Positions 55,006 through 62,273 of a stretch of 64,000 bases of DNA are shown one piece after another (the first letter of the stretch is position 1; each line of letters starts with the position of its first letter). The notes beneath the pieces were generated by a model. The model was not told the DNA's origin. It ran no database searches and saw only the letters and a list, made by a program, of their open reading frames with translations. The DNA is from Halorussus marinus (lineage in GTDB: Archaea; Halobacteriota; Halobacteria; Halobacteriales; Haladaptataceae), in assembly GCF_004765795.1 (NCBI RefSeq), contig NZ_SBIV01000003.1, positions 310,001-374,000 of the forward strand. The letters run 5' to 3'. The position numbers and the translations under genes were made by a program.

Positions 55006-56214
55006 ATGACACGACTCGCGATCGCCCTGCTGGTTCTCGTCGCCGCGGCGACCGCCGCGCCGATCGCGGCCGGCCAATCGTCGACCCGAACGTACGCCGG
55101 CACGCACGTCTCGTTCGACACCGCCGACGGCGCGGTGGTCGACTACGCGGTCGACGGCGAACCGATGCTCGACGCCGTGCGCGTCGAGTCACGGCGCGAC
55201 GTCGAGGACGGCGCGCTCGTCGACGCCGGCGCGTCGCTGTCGGCGGTGACCCGGATCGACGGGGCGGCGCTCGACCTCGAAGCCGACGCCGGGACCGGGG
55301 CTCGTCTCGCGGTCGGGAACGGCGCGACGGTGACCGCCCACGACGGCGGCCACGGCGTCCTCCTCGTCGAGTCGGGCGACCGGTCCGACTACGTGGTCGC
55401 GGACCTCCCGGCGGGCGCGACCGCCTCGGCCGAGAGCGACTCGCGGGTCGCGGTCACCACCGCCGACGGCACGAACGCCACCGTCCTCGTCGTCGGCGAG
55501 GGCACCCTCACGGTCAACGACGACGGCGGCGTGACCGCCCGCCTCGGCGAGGACGGCCGGCTCGCGTTCCGATCGTACCCGGCCGGCACGGACGCCGGCG
55601 ACGACCGACAGGAGCGACTCATCGCCGACGGGCGGGCCGCCGCCGAGACCTACGTCGCGTCGGCCGGCGCCGACCCCGCGATCGGGGCCGTGACCTACGA
55701 TCGGAACACCACCGTCGAGGCCGCCGACGCGACCGACAGCGCGGTGACCGTCACGGTGACTCGGACGACCGACGGGGGGACGGTGTTGCTCACCGGCCTT
55801 CCCGGACGGGCGCCGGACGCGACCGACGACCTGACCGTGACGGTGGACGGCGAGGCCGCCGCCGAGGCCGCCGCGTACACCCAACTGGAGAGCGCGCTCG
55901 GGAGCGAGCAGTCCCGGTACATGGTCGAGAGCGGCGCCGAGGCGTCGGCCGGCGCCGACGTGGTGGTCGCGGTCAATCGCTTCTCGGCGCGGACGGTCAC
56001 GGTGGTGTCGGACGACGCGGCCGACGGCGTCGCGACGGCCGAGACGACGGCCGGAGCCGACGCCGCGAACGGGGAGCCGTCGACCGGGACCGCCACCGAC
56101 GGCACGGACGCCGACGCCACCGCGCCCGGCGGCGACGGCGGCGTCTCCGGGTTCACCGCGACGATCGCGGCCGTCGCGCTCGCGGGGGCCGCGCTCGTCG
56201 CCCGGCGCCGATAG
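55006..56214 (+). CDS. Secreted surface protein with C-terminal anchor segment
   Basis: 402 aa. Signal peptide ending near AGQSS (residue ~25). A long beta-rich domain of repeated Thr/Asp/Ala patterns follows, then a Thr/Ala/Gly-rich linker (residues ~345-380) and a C-terminal hydrophobic helix before RRR (SGFTATIAAVALAGAALVAR). This end resembles PGF-CTERM/archaeosortase anchors, though the PGF triplet is replaced by SGF. GCGTATAAGG at 54970-54979 is a TATA-like box about 30 nt upstream. Confidence 0.7.
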   Translation: MTRLAIALLVLVAAATAAPIAAGQSSTRTYAGTHVSFDTADGAVVDYAVDGEPMLDAVRVESRRDVEDGALVDAGASLSAVTRIDGAALDLEADAGTGARLAVGNGATVTAHDGGHGVLLVESGDRSDYVVADLPAGATASAESDSRVAVTTADGTNATVLVVGEGTLTVNDDGGVTARLGEDGRLAFRSYPAGTDAGDDRQERLIADGRAAAETYVASAGADPAIGAVTYDRNTTVEAADATDSAVTVTVTRTTDGGTVLLTGLPGRAPDATDDLTVTVDGEAAAEAAAYTQLESALGSEQSRYMVESGAEASAGADVVVAVNRFSARTVTVVSDDAADGVATAETTAGADAANGEPSTGTATDGTDADATAPGGDGGVSGFTATIAAVALAGAALVARRR

Positions 56215-56297
56215 CTCGGGGTCGGCGCCGGTCCGACCCGCCGGTCGGAGCGCCGCGGGCCGAACGACTAAATCCGCGGGCCGACGTTGTTCGATAC

Positions 56298-57710
56298 ATG
56301 ACTACTCGCGTCGTCGTCGTCGGCGCCTACGGGAGCGCCGGGGTCGCGGTCGCACAGGAACTGGTCGAGGCGGACGATCTGGAGCTCACGCTCGTCGACG
56401 ACGGCGAGCCCGGCGGCGGGCTCTGCATCCTCCGGGGATGCATGCCCTCGAAGGAGGTGCTGTCGGCGGCCGAACACCGGTTTCAGGCGCGCCACGACCA
56501 CCGGACCGAGGGGGTCCCGACGGTCGACCTCGACGCGGTCGTCGAGACCAAAGACGAACACATCGGCAACTTCGCGGCCCACCGGCGGGCCGCGGTCCAC
56601 GCGCTCGCCGAGCGCGACGGCGTCGAGTTCCTCGACGAGACCGCCGCGTTCGTCGACGACCACACGGTGGCGGTCGGCGACCGGGAGATCGAGGCCGACT
56701 ACGTGGTGATCGCGACGGGCTCTACGCTCAACGTGCCCGACCTGCCCGGCCTCGACGACGTCGAGTACGCGACCAGCGCCGACGTGCTCGACGCGACCTC
56801 GTTTCCCGACTCGGGGGTCGTGATGGGCTTCGGTTACGTCGGACTCGAACTCGCGCCGTACCTCTCGGAGGCCGCCGAGATGGACCTCACCGTGATCGAA
56901 CACGACGACGCGCCCCTCGACGAGGCCGACGATCGCTTCGGGGCGGAACTGCTCGACATCTACCGCGACGCGTTCGGAATCGAGGTGCTGACCAACGCCA
57001 CCGAGCGATCGGTCGAGCCGACCGACGACGGCGGGGTGCGACTCCGCGTCGAACGCGAGACCGACGCCGGGACCGAGGCCGAGGCGGTCGAGGCCGACCG
57101 GCTGTTCCTGTTCACCGGTCGTCGTCCCGCGCTCGACGGCCTCGGCCTCGAACAGACCGCGCTCGACCCCGGCGCGGGGTGGGTCGACGCGACCATGCAG
57201 GCCCGCGACGACGACCGGGTGTTCGTGGTCGGGGACGCCAACGGCCGCGAGCCCATCCTCCACGTCGCCAAAGAGCAGGGGTTCCGCGCCGCCGAGAACA
57301 TCCTCGCCCACCGCGAGGGTCGGGAACCGGAGCCGTACCGCAACGTCCACCACCACGTCGTGTTCTCGGGCGCGGGCGTCTACCCGTTCGCCCGCGTCGG
57401 CGTCTCGGAGGCGGCCGCCGCGGCCGGGGAGTGTGACTACGTGGCGGTCACCCGCGAGGCAAGCGACGACGGCGTGTTCAAGACCAAGGCGGTCCCGGAG
57501 GGGTTCGCGAAGCTCGTGGTCGACGCCGACGACGGCACCGTCTTGGGGTATCAGGGGCTCCACTACCACGCCGACGCGATGGCCAAGACGATGCAGATTC
57601 TCGTCGAAAACGAGGTCGACGTCCGGGAGGTCCCCGACCGGGCCTACCATCCCACGACCCCGGAGATACTCGACGGCCTGTTCCGGGACGCGACCCAGCG
57701 GCTGGACTAA
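56298..57710 (+). CDS. Pyridine nucleotide-disulfide oxidoreductase (dihydrolipoamide/mercuric-reductase type)
   Basis: 470 aa. N-terminal FAD motif VVVVGAYGSAGVAVAQELVE (GxGxxG changed to GAYGSAG). Redox-active pair in CILRGCMPSKEVL (C-x4-C), NAD-binding region VVMGFGYVGLELAPYL and FAD motif VFVVGDANGREPILHVAKEQ, then a dimer domain ending in HPTTPEIL with His and Glu for acid-base catalysis. Could be dihydrolipoyl dehydrogenase, glutathione-type or mercuric-type reductase; neighbours do not decide. Stop overlaps that of the YHS gene. Confidence 0.85.
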   Translation: MTTRVVVVGAYGSAGVAVAQELVEADDLELTLVDDGEPGGGLCILRGCMPSKEVLSAAEHRFQARHDHRTEGVPTVDLDAVVETKDEHIGNFAAHRRAAVHALAERDGVEFLDETAAFVDDHTVAVGDREIEADYVVIATGSTLNVPDLPGLDDVEYATSADVLDATSFPDSGVVMGFGYVGLELAPYLSEAAEMDLTVIEHDDAPLDEADDRFGAELLDIYRDAFGIEVLTNATERSVEPTDDGGVRLRVERETDAGTEAEAVEADRLFLFTGRRPALDGLGLEQTALDPGAGWVDATMQARDDDRVFVVGDANGREPILHVAKEQGFRAAENILAHREGREPEPYRNVHHHVVFSGAGVYPFARVGVSEAAAAAGECDYVAVTREASDDGVFKTKAVPEGFAKLVVDADDGTVLGYQGLHYHADAMAKTMQILVENEVDVREVPDRAYHPTTPEILDGLFRDATQRLD

Positions 57711-57883
57711 TCGACGTACTCCTCGGGGTTCTCCGCGAACGCTTCGCGGTGGGCCTCGCTACAGAACGCGTAGCTCTCCCCGTCGTACTCGGCGGTCGCG
57801 GGCGCGTAGCTCTCCTCGCGGTAGTCGGTCTCCTCTGGCGCGGTCACGTCGACGTCCATGCCGCAGACCGGACACGTTGGCAT
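57707..57883 (-). CDS. 58-aa YHS/TRASH metal-binding protein
   Basis: ATG 57883 starts MPTCPVCGMDVDVTAPEETD. C-x2-C pair followed by the TRASH-like SYAFCSEAHREAFAENPEEY, a small metal (often Cu or Hg) binding unit. Convergent with the disulfide oxidoreductase and sharing CTAA (57707-57710) as stop. With that oxidoreductase it hints at metal or thiol handling, as in mercury or copper detoxification, but no MerA-specific residues are clear. Confidence 0.75.
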   Translation of the reverse strand: MPTCPVCGMDVDVTAPEETDYREESYAPATAEYDGESYAFCSEAHREAFAENPEEYVD

Positions 57884-58000
57884 CGTCGCGCGTACGACCG
57901 TGGCCGGCGAGTAGTTTGTGGCCCGGCGGGTCGGAGACGCGTCCGCGATCTCGCCGGGGGAGCCCCAATGTATACCCGTTCGCCCGACGAAGGTCTCGCC

Positions 58001-58384
58001 ATGGCGCTCGTCGAAATCAACCTCAGCAAGCCCGCGCTCGTCGAAGAGATCCCGGAGCCAGCCACCGAAACCGCCCGCGACCGAGCCGGCTCGTCCGACG
58101 GGTCGGGCTCGGCCCCGGCCGATCGATCCGAGGACGGCGGGTCCTCGGGCGGGAAGCTCAAGCTCGTCGGCCTGCTCGCGGCGGTCGCCGCGGTCGGGGC
58201 CGCGGTCGTCAAACTCAAAGGTCGGGGCACCGACGCCGATCGGTCTGCAGAGTACGACCACGGCTCCGAGCCCGAGATCGGCGGCGACGAATCGGGCGGT
58301 CGGATGCGCAAGCTCGCGGGCGTCGTCGGTCTCGTGGCCGCGGTCGCGAGCACCCTCCTCATCGCGCGCAAGCGTCGGAACTGA
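58001..58384 (+). CDS. Small membrane protein with two hydrophobic segments
   Basis: 127 aa from ATG 58001 (MALVEINLSKPALVEEIPEP). A Ser/Gly-rich stretch, a hydrophobic helix (LKLVGLLAAVAAVGAAVVKL) near residue 60, an acidic loop, and another hydrophobic helix (LAGVVGLVAAVASTLLIARK) at the end. TATACCCG at 57970-57977 lies about 25-30 nt before the ATG and supports it against the upstream ATG at 57968. Function unknown. Confidence 0.6.
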   Translation: MALVEINLSKPALVEEIPEPATETARDRAGSSDGSGSAPADRSEDGGSSGGKLKLVGLLAAVAAVGAAVVKLKGRGTDADRSAEYDHGSEPEIGGDESGGRMRKLAGVVGLVAAVASTLLIARKRRN

Positions 58385-58455
58385 CCCGTTTCTGGCGGCG
58401 CTCGGCACAAAAACTTAAATGTGATGTGCGAGTTAGCCGAAACTACCCGATCACT

Positions 58456-58935
58456 ATGTCGACGAATCCCGGAGCCTACGACCTGCGCGACCTGCGGTGC
58501 CTCGCGGACCCGAACCGGGAGACGCCCGACGCGTTCGCCGACGCCGACCTCCCCGCCTCGCCCGACGAGGTGCTCAGACACACCCAGCGCGACGAACTGG
58601 TCCGGCTCCAGAGCCAGTTCTCGGCGGTCGGAGCGCTCCCGGACAAGCCATATCTCGCGGGGCTCCCCGACCGGTACGGCGCGGAGGTCGTCGTCTTCGA
58701 GTGGCTCGATTTCCTCATCAACAAGGCCGGCTTCGAGAACACCGGCAACGCGCTCGACTACTACGAGGAGGTCGGCTGGATCACCGACGAGACCCGAGGC
58801 GAACTCCGGGAGTACATGCGCGGGTTCTCGGAGGTCCAGAGCTTCGATCCCGACCGGCCCGGCCCGGCGGACCTCGACGTCGACGACCACGTCATGAGTC
58901 TGGTGTACATCGCGCGCCTCTCGTCGGTGCGCTGA
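58456..58935 (+). CDS. FlaD/E-domain archaellum-related protein
   Basis: 159 aa. Residues ~60-130 carry the FlaD/E signature: KPYLAGLPDRYGAEVVVFEW, LDFLINKAGFENTGNALDYY and EEVGWITDETRGELREYMRG. FlaCDE proteins link the archaellum motor to chemotaxis signals. This one is an isolated copy, without other archaellum genes in the window, and lacks the N-terminal coiled-coil of full FlaD; it may be an adaptor. CTTAAATG at 58411-58418 is the TATA-like box, leaving a leader of about 15 nt before ATG 58456. Confidence 0.8.
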   Translation: MSTNPGAYDLRDLRCLADPNRETPDAFADADLPASPDEVLRHTQRDELVRLQSQFSAVGALPDKPYLAGLPDRYGAEVVVFEWLDFLINKAGFENTGNALDYYEEVGWITDETRGELREYMRGFSEVQSFDPDRPGPADLDVDDHVMSLVYIARLSSVR

Positions 58936-59034
58936 GCGCCCGCGCGACGCGACCGCCTCGCGCGCCGACTCGTCCGGCCGGACCGCCCGGTCGGCGGCAG
59001 AAGAGCAAAGTACCATGACACCGTATACCACGGT

Positions 59035-59319
59035 ATGGGCGTGTGGGGCTGGATCGTCCTGTACGTGCTGGTGTTCTCGTTGCTCCAGTTGTTCGTCTAC
59101 CGCTACCTCCGGCGCGACGGCGACGCGAACGCCGACCACGCGCTGTTCCGCGCGACGCCGCCAAACGCCGAGTCGGCCGGCGTCGACGAGCCCGCGGAGT
59201 TCGACGACCTCCCCCGGAACGACGACCCCTCGGTCGTGGTCTGTCCGGGCTGTGGCGCCGAAAACGAGGCGGGCTACACCTACTGCTGGAACTGCGTGAA
59301 CCCGATCACCGCGCGGTGA
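59035..59319 (+). CDS. Membrane-anchored zinc-ribbon protein (DUF7577-like)
   Basis: 94 aa. One N-terminal membrane helix (WGWIVLYVLVFSLLQLFVYR), an acidic linker, then a zinc ribbon (VVCPGCGAENEAGYTYCWNC). Membrane-bound zinc ribbons of this kind are frequent in haloarchaea and unassigned. ATG 59035 is at the end of ACCGTATACCACGGT, an inverted repeat near the start. Confidence 0.65.
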   Translation: MGVWGWIVLYVLVFSLLQLFVYRYLRRDGDANADHALFRATPPNAESAGVDEPAEFDDLPRNDDPSVVVCPGCGAENEAGYTYCWNCVNPITAR

Positions 59320-59365
59320 CCCGGCGAAGCGCGGACTTTTGGTCTCCGAGCCCGGACCGGCGGGT

Positions 59366-60088
59366 ATGCCCCGCGCCGTCGCCATCAACGTCGGAGCCAA
59401 CACGAACGCGCCCGGGAGACGCGGGCCCATCTACCCCGACGGCTCGTTCGAGTTCGTCCCGATCCCCGAGTCCGAACCCGTCCGCGAGTCGGCTTCGGTG
59501 CCGACCTACGCCGATCTGGATCTCGACGCCGACGTCCCCGAAGGTGCCCTCGACGAGCCGGTCCACCTCGACCCGGAGTTCGCCGAGTACCCCGAGTGTG
59601 AGGCCTACACCTACGGCGACCCCCACGGCGTGAAGGCCCGGCCGCTGTCGGAGCTGTCGGCCGGCGACTACGTCTTCTTCTACGCCACTCTGACCGCACG
59701 GGGCGACCCCGACCGCGGGTGGATCGCGCCCGACTGGGGGGCGTACCTCGTCGGGCAGTTCCGGCTGGCTCGGGACCCCGTTTCGGGCGAGGCGTACGCC
59801 GACCTGCCGGCCGACGACCGGGCGGCGTTCGCGACCAACGCCCACTGCAAGCGCGCCGAGTTCGACGCCGCGGTGTTGCTGGCCGGCGAACAGGCGGCGT
59901 CGGGCCTCTACGAGACGGCGGTCCCGCTGAGCTCGGCGCGAGCCGGCGCCGAGGCGAATCGGATCGTGACCGAACTGTCGAGCGACTCCGGGAAGGGGCC
60001 GTGGTGGCGCCGCCCGATGCGGTTCGGACCCGCCGAGACCGCCGACGTGCTGGCGCTGATCGAGGACGGCTACGAGCCTCCGGCGTGA
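59366..60088 (+). CDS. Nmad3-like nucleotide-modification-associated protein
   Basis: 240 aa from ATG 59366 (MPRAVAINVGANTNAPGRRG). N-terminal NVGAN...RGPIYPDGSFEFVPIPES and later GDYVFFYATLT, AYLVGQFRLA and NAHCKRAEFDAAVLLAGE are features of the Nmad3 family, predicted from gene neighbourhoods to act in DNA base modification. No glycosyltransferase, hydroxylase or methylase partner lies next to it here, so its role is open. Last host gene before the tRNA and the AT-rich island. Confidence 0.65.
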   Translation: MPRAVAINVGANTNAPGRRGPIYPDGSFEFVPIPESEPVRESASVPTYADLDLDADVPEGALDEPVHLDPEFAEYPECEAYTYGDPHGVKARPLSELSAGDYVFFYATLTARGDPDRGWIAPDWGAYLVGQFRLARDPVSGEAYADLPADDRAAFATNAHCKRAEFDAAVLLAGEQAASGLYETAVPLSSARAGAEANRIVTELSSDSGKGPWWRRPMRFGPAETADVLALIEDGYEPPA

Positions 60089-60209
60089 CCCGACGGGTGG
60101 CCGCCGGGATGACCACGTCAAGACGGTCGCTCACTGTGTCTCCCGTCCTTCGACTTTCGGTGGCGATTTCACTGGAAATCCGGAAACCGACTGGAGAAAG
60201 ACTGTGGAG

Positions 60210-60234
60210 TGGGCCGGCCGGGAATCGAACCCGA
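60210..60234 (-). repeat. tRNA 3'-end-like fragment (T-arm plus acceptor)
   Basis: On the minus strand TCGGG-TTCGATT-CCCGG-CCGGCCC-A has a T-arm, a 7-nt acceptor strand and discriminator A. It matches 22 of 25 bases of the tRNA-Gly 3' end at 60310-60334, exactly 100 bp away. It has no 5' half, so it is a fragment, possibly an attachment-site remnant. Confidence 0.6.
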
Positions 60235-60274
60235 TGCCAGACCTCACTTCGTTCGGTCTGGCATCGGGTTCGAT
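60224..60274. repeat. 20-bp perfect inverted repeat forming a long hairpin
   Basis: ATCGAACCCGATGCCAGACC (60224-60243) and its exact complement (60255-60274) enclose an 11-nt loop. The left arm overlaps the T-arm of the tRNA-like fragment, so the fragment's T-loop is copied in reverse on the other side. Confidence 0.8.
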
Positions 60275-60309
60275 CTCTGGCCTGCTCGTTCGCTCGCACG
60301 CTCGCTCAC

Positions 60310-60380
60310 TGCGCCGGCCGGGAATTGAACCCGGGCTATGAGCTTGGGAAGCTCATGTCCTACCACCAATCGGCCTGCGC
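60310..60380 (-). tRNA. tRNA-Gly(CCC) with irregular 5' half
   Basis: T-arm CCGGG-TTCAATT-CCCGG, anticodon arm TGAGC-TTCCCAA-GCTCA with anticodon CCC (loop CUUCCCAA region), and acceptor 3' strand CCGGCGC-A are sound. The 5' half GCGCAGG-CC-GATT-GGTGGTA-GGAC pairs the acceptor except A5-G68, has C instead of T at position 8, and a D-stem with one mismatch and two G-T pairs. Length 71 nt fits tRNA-Gly. No clear TATA box at the usual distance. It lies at the boundary to the AT-rich island. Confidence 0.7.
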
Positions 60381-60617
60381 CGATTGTACTGTTTTCGGCG
60401 TCTTCTTGCTGTTTTCTACGTTCCGTACTTAGATTGAATGAGGTGTACTCCTATAAATCCCCGGTCTATTAGCTACTGGCTTATTCAAATTCAATGAGGG
60501 ACCTACTAACTCAGGCAGGAAGGGGAAATCAAAAAGTATGCTCGATAAACAATGGTTTTTCGTATATCACTAATCTAAACGATAATTCAATTGAGATGGC
60601 GGCGACTCCGTTAGTCC

Positions 60618-61262
60618 TTAGACGAGGATTCCAATTATGCCAAGAACAACTACAAGGATGAACCAAAAAATGGCTAAGCCGGCTGCAATTAGATAGCCCT
60701 TTTCAAGTGGACCGTCTGCTTTCCGCCATCTTCTTACAGCAATATTATCGCTTCTATCGGTGTTCTGGTTACTCTGTACTTTTCCAGTATCAGATGGCCC
60801 TTGTGACTTTGCCTCGACTTCCACATTCGGTTCTTCCTTTATTTCATATCCTTCACTGACACAACGTGATTTGAACCGTTCTATTGCTACTTCAACATTA
60901 TCTGTATGAACGGGGAGGACCAGTGTAGTGGTTTCTCCAGTTTCTAAATCAACCACCTCACTGCTGGCTCGCAAAACGGTATCACTTTTTCTACCGGATG
61001 CACTGTCACTAAATCCTGTATTGTAACCCATTACACCTCCGATGAGAACAAGTAGGATTCCAAATCCAATGGTTGGTGCTTTTGTAGGATTCGAGGTAGT
61101 GACTTTCGTGGTTGATTCTATCCCTGAACAGTGTCCATCACCCGGAATATCTCGTTCACCCGATACACATCCTTCTACAGTGCTTGTCTGAGTTGAAGGC
61201 ATAGCAATCCCGGCAAGAACGACTAACAATCCAATAAGGACGACGACTGATGTGCCTTTCAT
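60618..61262 (-). CDS. Island membrane protein, 214 aa, unknown
   Basis: AT-rich gene on the minus strand, ATG 61262. Membrane helices near residues 5-22 (VVVLIGLLVVLAGIAM), 65-82 (IGFGILLVLIGGVMGY) and 192-213 (LIAAGLAIFWFILVVVLGII). Between the first two is an extracellular loop with two Cys (EGCVSG, GHCSG), likely a disulfide; between the last two is a charged cytoplasmic region of about 100 residues. No family recognised. A very AT-rich promoter with ATAGTA/TACTAT arms lies just upstream. Codon use (ATA, TTA, AGA) is unlike the host part. Confidence 0.6.
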   Translation of the reverse strand: MKGTSVVVLIGLLVVLAGIAMPSTQTSTVEGCVSGERDIPGDGHCSGIESTTKVTTSNPTKAPTIGFGILLVLIGGVMGYNTGFSDSASGRKSDTVLRASSEVVDLETGETTTLVLPVHTDNVEVAIERFKSRCVSEGYEIKEEPNVEVEAKSQGPSDTGKVQSNQNTDRSDNIAVRRWRKADGPLEKGYLIAAGLAIFWFILVVVLGIIGILV

Positions 61263-62273
61263 ATCTTATCATTTCCGAAGATAGTACATATACTATATAT
61301 TACTTTCCTACTGATGGTAGTTGGATGCCAGAGTCCGGCAGAGGGAGTTTGACGCTATGCCTGAAAACAGGCTGGAAGGGGGACGCAGAGTAGTCCTGAG
61401 CAAGGTTCACTGATACGAACTGGAAGGAAGTGAGACCAGTTGTTCCGCCTTTAATTTGATGCAGAACTGCTGTGGCCTCTCGCTTTCCTACCTAAGTTGA
61501 GAACTGGGGCTTGATTTACAGTTATAGAGAACGGGCTACCAGTGTCCTTGGCTCAGGCGGGAAGGCATCCCATCAAGGATAATTGGACATTTGTAAAGTT
61601 TTGTGGGTCTGTGGTACTCTCTGCCCCCTTTCGTACCCTTCTAACTCAGAGCTTCATATGGAGTATAACAGGGCCAAGAGCTATTTTGTAGGACTCTGAC
61701 CTACCACGTCTTCAATAACACTCCTTCCAGCCTGTCCCAATGTACTCCGTACCAGTAGTAAACCTGTATCAGTAGTATCCCTAAGAACTACTGTTAACAC
61801 TCCTTCCAGCCTGTTACAGTAGTCCCCTGTTATATTAGTAACTGTATTAGTAGTATCAGTGCCCTTGTACCAGTGCCCCTTTCCAGAAGGATTTTGCGCT
61901 CACTTGGAAATTTGAGCGAAAGTCCTCCCCCACAAATCCATTTTAAGGCCTCTGACGGGCCGTCAAATCCATTTATTTTCTCTCCAAGTGTCTTCCGTCT
62001 TCTTCGAGAAAAGAATCGGTTAGAACGGCACTCAGGGCCGTATGGATAATACAAGTTTGATATAGAAATAATTCTCATAGGAATAGGGTTGGTATCTGAT
62101 GAGGACAAAGGAATTTTACAAATGTCCAATTCTGGTCCTCGTGGGGTTGGAACATCAGAGCCATCCCCCGGGGTGTGATATAAACGTAACCCGGCGAGAT
62201 GAGATAACGAAATTTGGCTATAGAAGGGGGCGAAGTGCCTCCGCCTTCCCGCCTGACTACGAGCTACTACTGT
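61263..62273. other. 1-kb gene-free region of the island, rich in repeats
   Basis: Besides five copies of the 12-bp motif it has a 17-bp perfect long-range inverted repeat, a repeated CAAATCCATTT (61933-61943 and 61964-61974), CGCTCA/TGAGCG arms near 61896-61917, and many CAGTAGTA/TAGTAGTAT stretches at 61750-61860. Reading frames here (for example 61830-62129, minus) show no family features. Candidate replication, recombination or RNA region. Confidence 0.6.
61581..62131. repeat. 17-bp perfect inverted repeat, arms 517 bp apart
   Basis: AATTGGACATTTGTAAA at 61581-61597 and its exact complement at 62115-62131. The left arm is 15 bp after a plus-strand copy of the 12-bp motif and the right arm precedes the last minus-strand copy, so the same two elements occur in mirror order on both sides. 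Confidence 0.75.

Larger units (their letters stand above)
60512..62255. repeat. Six copies of a 12-bp motif CAGGCNGGAAGG in convergent orientation
   Basis: Plus-strand copies: 60512-60523, 61368-61379, 61554-61565. Minus-strand copies: 61723-61734, 61802-61813, 62244-62255. The direction flips once, between 61565 and 61723. Copies 4 and 5 share a 20-bp stretch, TAACACTCCTTCCAGCCTGT (61716-61735 and 61795-61814). All lie outside genes. A partial CTGGAAGG is at 61420-61427. Confidence 0.8.

Noticed and set aside
60210-60234. A second complete tRNA gene
   Set aside because: Only T-arm and 3' acceptor strand are present; no anticodon or D arm is found on either side.
60275-60309. Tandem-repeat-like run of TCGCTCG units as a CRISPR or iteron array
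   Set aside because: Units are irregular and only a few bases long, with no spacers; such runs are common in haloarchaeal spacers.
61830-62129. 99-codon minus-strand frame in the island core
   Set aside because: It runs across repeated DNA and shows no recognisable domain; no promoter or Shine-Dalgarno is convincing.
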